NCBI GenBank assembly: GCA_030684415.1
Contig: JAUXNL010000461.1
Span: 1-6,722, forward strand
Reading direction: 5' to 3'
Length of the DNA: 6,722 bases
DNA from: Moraxellaceae bacterium
GTDB taxonomy: Bacteria > Pseudomonadota > Gammaproteobacteria > Pseudomonadales > Moraxellaceae
Shown here: in pieces, positions 5,781-6,722 of the stretch
How positions within the stretch are numbered: position 1 is the first letter of the stretch
How the letters are laid out: the number at the start of each line of letters is the position of its first letter
The notes under the pieces: model-generated
Told to the model about the DNA's origin: nothing
What the model saw: only the letters and a program-made list of their open reading frames with translations
The model's database searches: none
Made by a program: the position numbers and the translations under genes

Positions 5781-5791
5781 CAGGCTGTTAA
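5774..5791 (-). repeat. Right terminal inverted repeat, overlapping the parC stop
   Basis: Read on the minus strand it is TTAACAGCCTGCTGAAAA. Its TAA (bases 5790-5788) is the parC stop codon. Confidence 0.75.
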
Positions 5792-6722
5792 CCCTCGATA
5801 CGCATGCCATCGACCTTCTGGAAGCCGCGCGGCAGCTTGGCCCCACGCCGGCCACGCTCCCCGCGATAGACCTCCAGATCGCTCCACTTCAGCGTGACAT
5901 GACGACTACCGGCCAACACCGTGAGCTTTTGACCCTCGCGCAGACAGGCCACTCCCAGCACCACCTCGTTTTCGTCGGCGGCAATATTCATGAGCTTGTT
6001 GCCCTTGCCCTTTGCCAGTTGCGGCAGATCGGCCACCGGGAACACCAGCAGACGCCCTTCACTGCTCAATACCGCCAGCACATCCGTTTCAACCGCCTGC
6101 ACTGGCGCAGGCGCTAGCACCGTCGCGCCGTCCGGCACATTGAGCAATGTTTTGCCGTTCTTGTTACCCGCTTCAAGATCGCCCAGTGTCGTGACAAACC
6201 CGTAACCGGCGCTACTGGTCATCACCACGCGCTGCGCGTTTTCACCCATGAGCAGGCCACGGAACTGCGCTCCCGGCGGCGGATTCAGCTTGCCCGTCAG
6301 GGGCTCGCCCTGTCCGCGCGCAGACGGCAGGCTACTCGCGAGCAGCGAATAACTGCGGCCCGTGGAGTCGATAAAGTGCGCCAACTGATTGCTGCGCCCT
6401 TCGGCCTTGGCAAAGAAGCTGTCGCCGGCCTTGTAAGAAAGTGCCGCTGCGTCGACCTCATGCCCCTTGGCCTGGCGCACCCAGCCTTTTTCAGAGAGCA
6501 CTACCGTCACCGGCTCGCTGGGCATGAGTTCGGTTTCCGACAAGGCCTGCGCTTCGCGGCGCATGACAATCGGTGAGCGGCGAGCGTCACCGTACTTGTT
6601 CATGTCCTCGGTAAATTCACGCACCAAAAGCTTTTTCATTTCCATGTACGAGCCCAGGATTTTTTCCAGGCCTTTGCGTTCTTCGGCCAGCTCATCCTGC
6701 TCGCCACGAATCTTCATTTCTT
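5788..6722 (-). CDS. parC: DNA topoisomerase IV subunit A, C-terminal part (runs off right edge)
   Basis: The last 310 residues are present; the 5' part is beyond the window. Topoisomerase IV (ParC2ParE2) decatenates replicated chromosomes and relaxes supercoils. The visible part starts in the coiled-coil/tower-adjacent segment (EMKIRGEQDELAEERKGLEKIL) and follows E. coli ParC closely: MPSEPVTVVLSEKGWVRQAKGHEVDA, YKAGDSF, DSTGRSY, LPSARGQGEPLTGKL, AGYGFV, FPVADLPQLAKGKGNKLMNI and GERGRRGAKLPRGFQKVD. This is the ParC-type C-terminal beta-pinwheel that binds DNA; the catalytic Tyr lies outside. The protein ends MRIEG, shorter at the tail than E. coli ParC, which continues a little past this point. 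The TAA stop lies in the TTAA end of the adjacent repeat element, yet the reading frame is intact, so the insertion is likely harmless to the protein. Confidence 0.97.
   Translation of the reverse strand, partial: EMKIRGEQDELAEERKGLEKILGSYMEMKKLLVREFTEDMNKYGDARRSPIVMRREAQALSETELMPSEPVTVVLSEKGWVRQAKGHEVDAAALSYKAGDSFFAKAEGRSNQLAHFIDSTGRSYSLLASSLPSARGQGEPLTGKLNPPPGAQFRGLLMGENAQRVVMTSSAGYGFVTTLGDLEAGNKNGKTLLNVPDGATVLAPAPVQAVETDVLAVLSSEGRLLVFPVADLPQLAKGKGNKLMNIAADENEVVLGVACLREGQKLTVLAGSRHVTLKWSDLEVYRGERGRRGAKLPRGFQKVDGMRIEG

Larger units (their letters stand above)
5622..5791. mobile_element. 170-bp MITE-like element with terminal inverted repeats and TTAA ends
   Basis: The left end TTAACAGCTTGCTGAAAA (5622-5639) and the reverse complement of the right end, TTAACAGCCTGCTGAAAA (5774-5791), match at 17 of 18 bases. 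Similarity stops after that on the inside and at TTAA on the outside. TTAA is its own reverse complement, so it may be a 4-bp target duplication flanking 14-bp repeats, or part of the repeat itself. The interior has no plausible transposase and is too small to code for one, so the element would need a transposase in trans. The right TTAA overlaps the parC stop codon (5788-5790). The parent insertion-sequence family is not recognised. Confidence 0.72.

Noticed and set aside
5571..5787. Possible small gene or integron attC-like site between the convergent genes
   Set aside because: No open frame with a ribosome site was found, and the symmetry is explained by terminal repeats and a hairpin; no integron core-site motifs or integrase are present.
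1..6722. tRNA, rRNA, CRISPR array or riboswitch
   Set aside because: No cloverleaf, spaced direct repeats or known aptamer-like leader was seen by eye. A covariance-model search could still find a small RNA.

Overview
The window looks like chromosomal DNA of a GC-rich (roughly 60 %) gammaproteobacterium. The best clue is the core block serB / AhpA-YtjB-like membrane protein / parC, the same neighbourhood I recall from Pseudomonas. The ParC and SerB proteins resemble the gammaproteobacterial forms. Genus cannot be fixed from this sequence; an oceanospirillalean, alcanivoracalean or pseudomonad-like host is an inference.

Region 1 (1-2893) is a small accessory locus of envelope proteins. On the minus strand three genes run in a tight operon: an exported group-I truncated hemoglobin (1486-1932), an exported cupredoxin-like protein of the kind often labelled 'methylamine utilization protein' (865-1479), and a membrane sensor with a periplasmic double-Cache-like domain (starts at 846, runs off the left edge). 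A DUF3034 family protein, probably an outer-membrane beta-barrel, is divergently transcribed (2045-2893) from a shared 112-base intergenic region. A heme protein, a probable copper protein, a barrel and a transmembrane receptor together suggest an envelope redox or gas sensing module. The receptor's output domain (GGDEF/EAL is my guess) lies outside the window.

Region 2 (2894-4391) holds a perfect 15-bp-stem bidirectional terminator, then serB on the minus strand (phosphoserine phosphatase with N-terminal ACT domains and intact HAD motifs). After it comes a 173-base divergent promoter region with a consensus TATAAT facing right and TACAAT facing left, plus a GC hairpin in the serB leader.

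Region 3 (4392-6722) holds an AhpA/YtjB-like two-pass membrane protein. Its cytoplasmic domain reads to me like a class III nucleotide-cyclase fold, possibly degenerate. The minus-strand parC follows, truncated by the right edge. Between these convergent genes sits a 170-bp MITE-like element with 18-bp terminal inverted repeats (17/18 matches). Its TTAA end supplies the parC stop codon, and a long internal hairpin sits in its middle.

No tRNA, rRNA or CRISPR array was seen.
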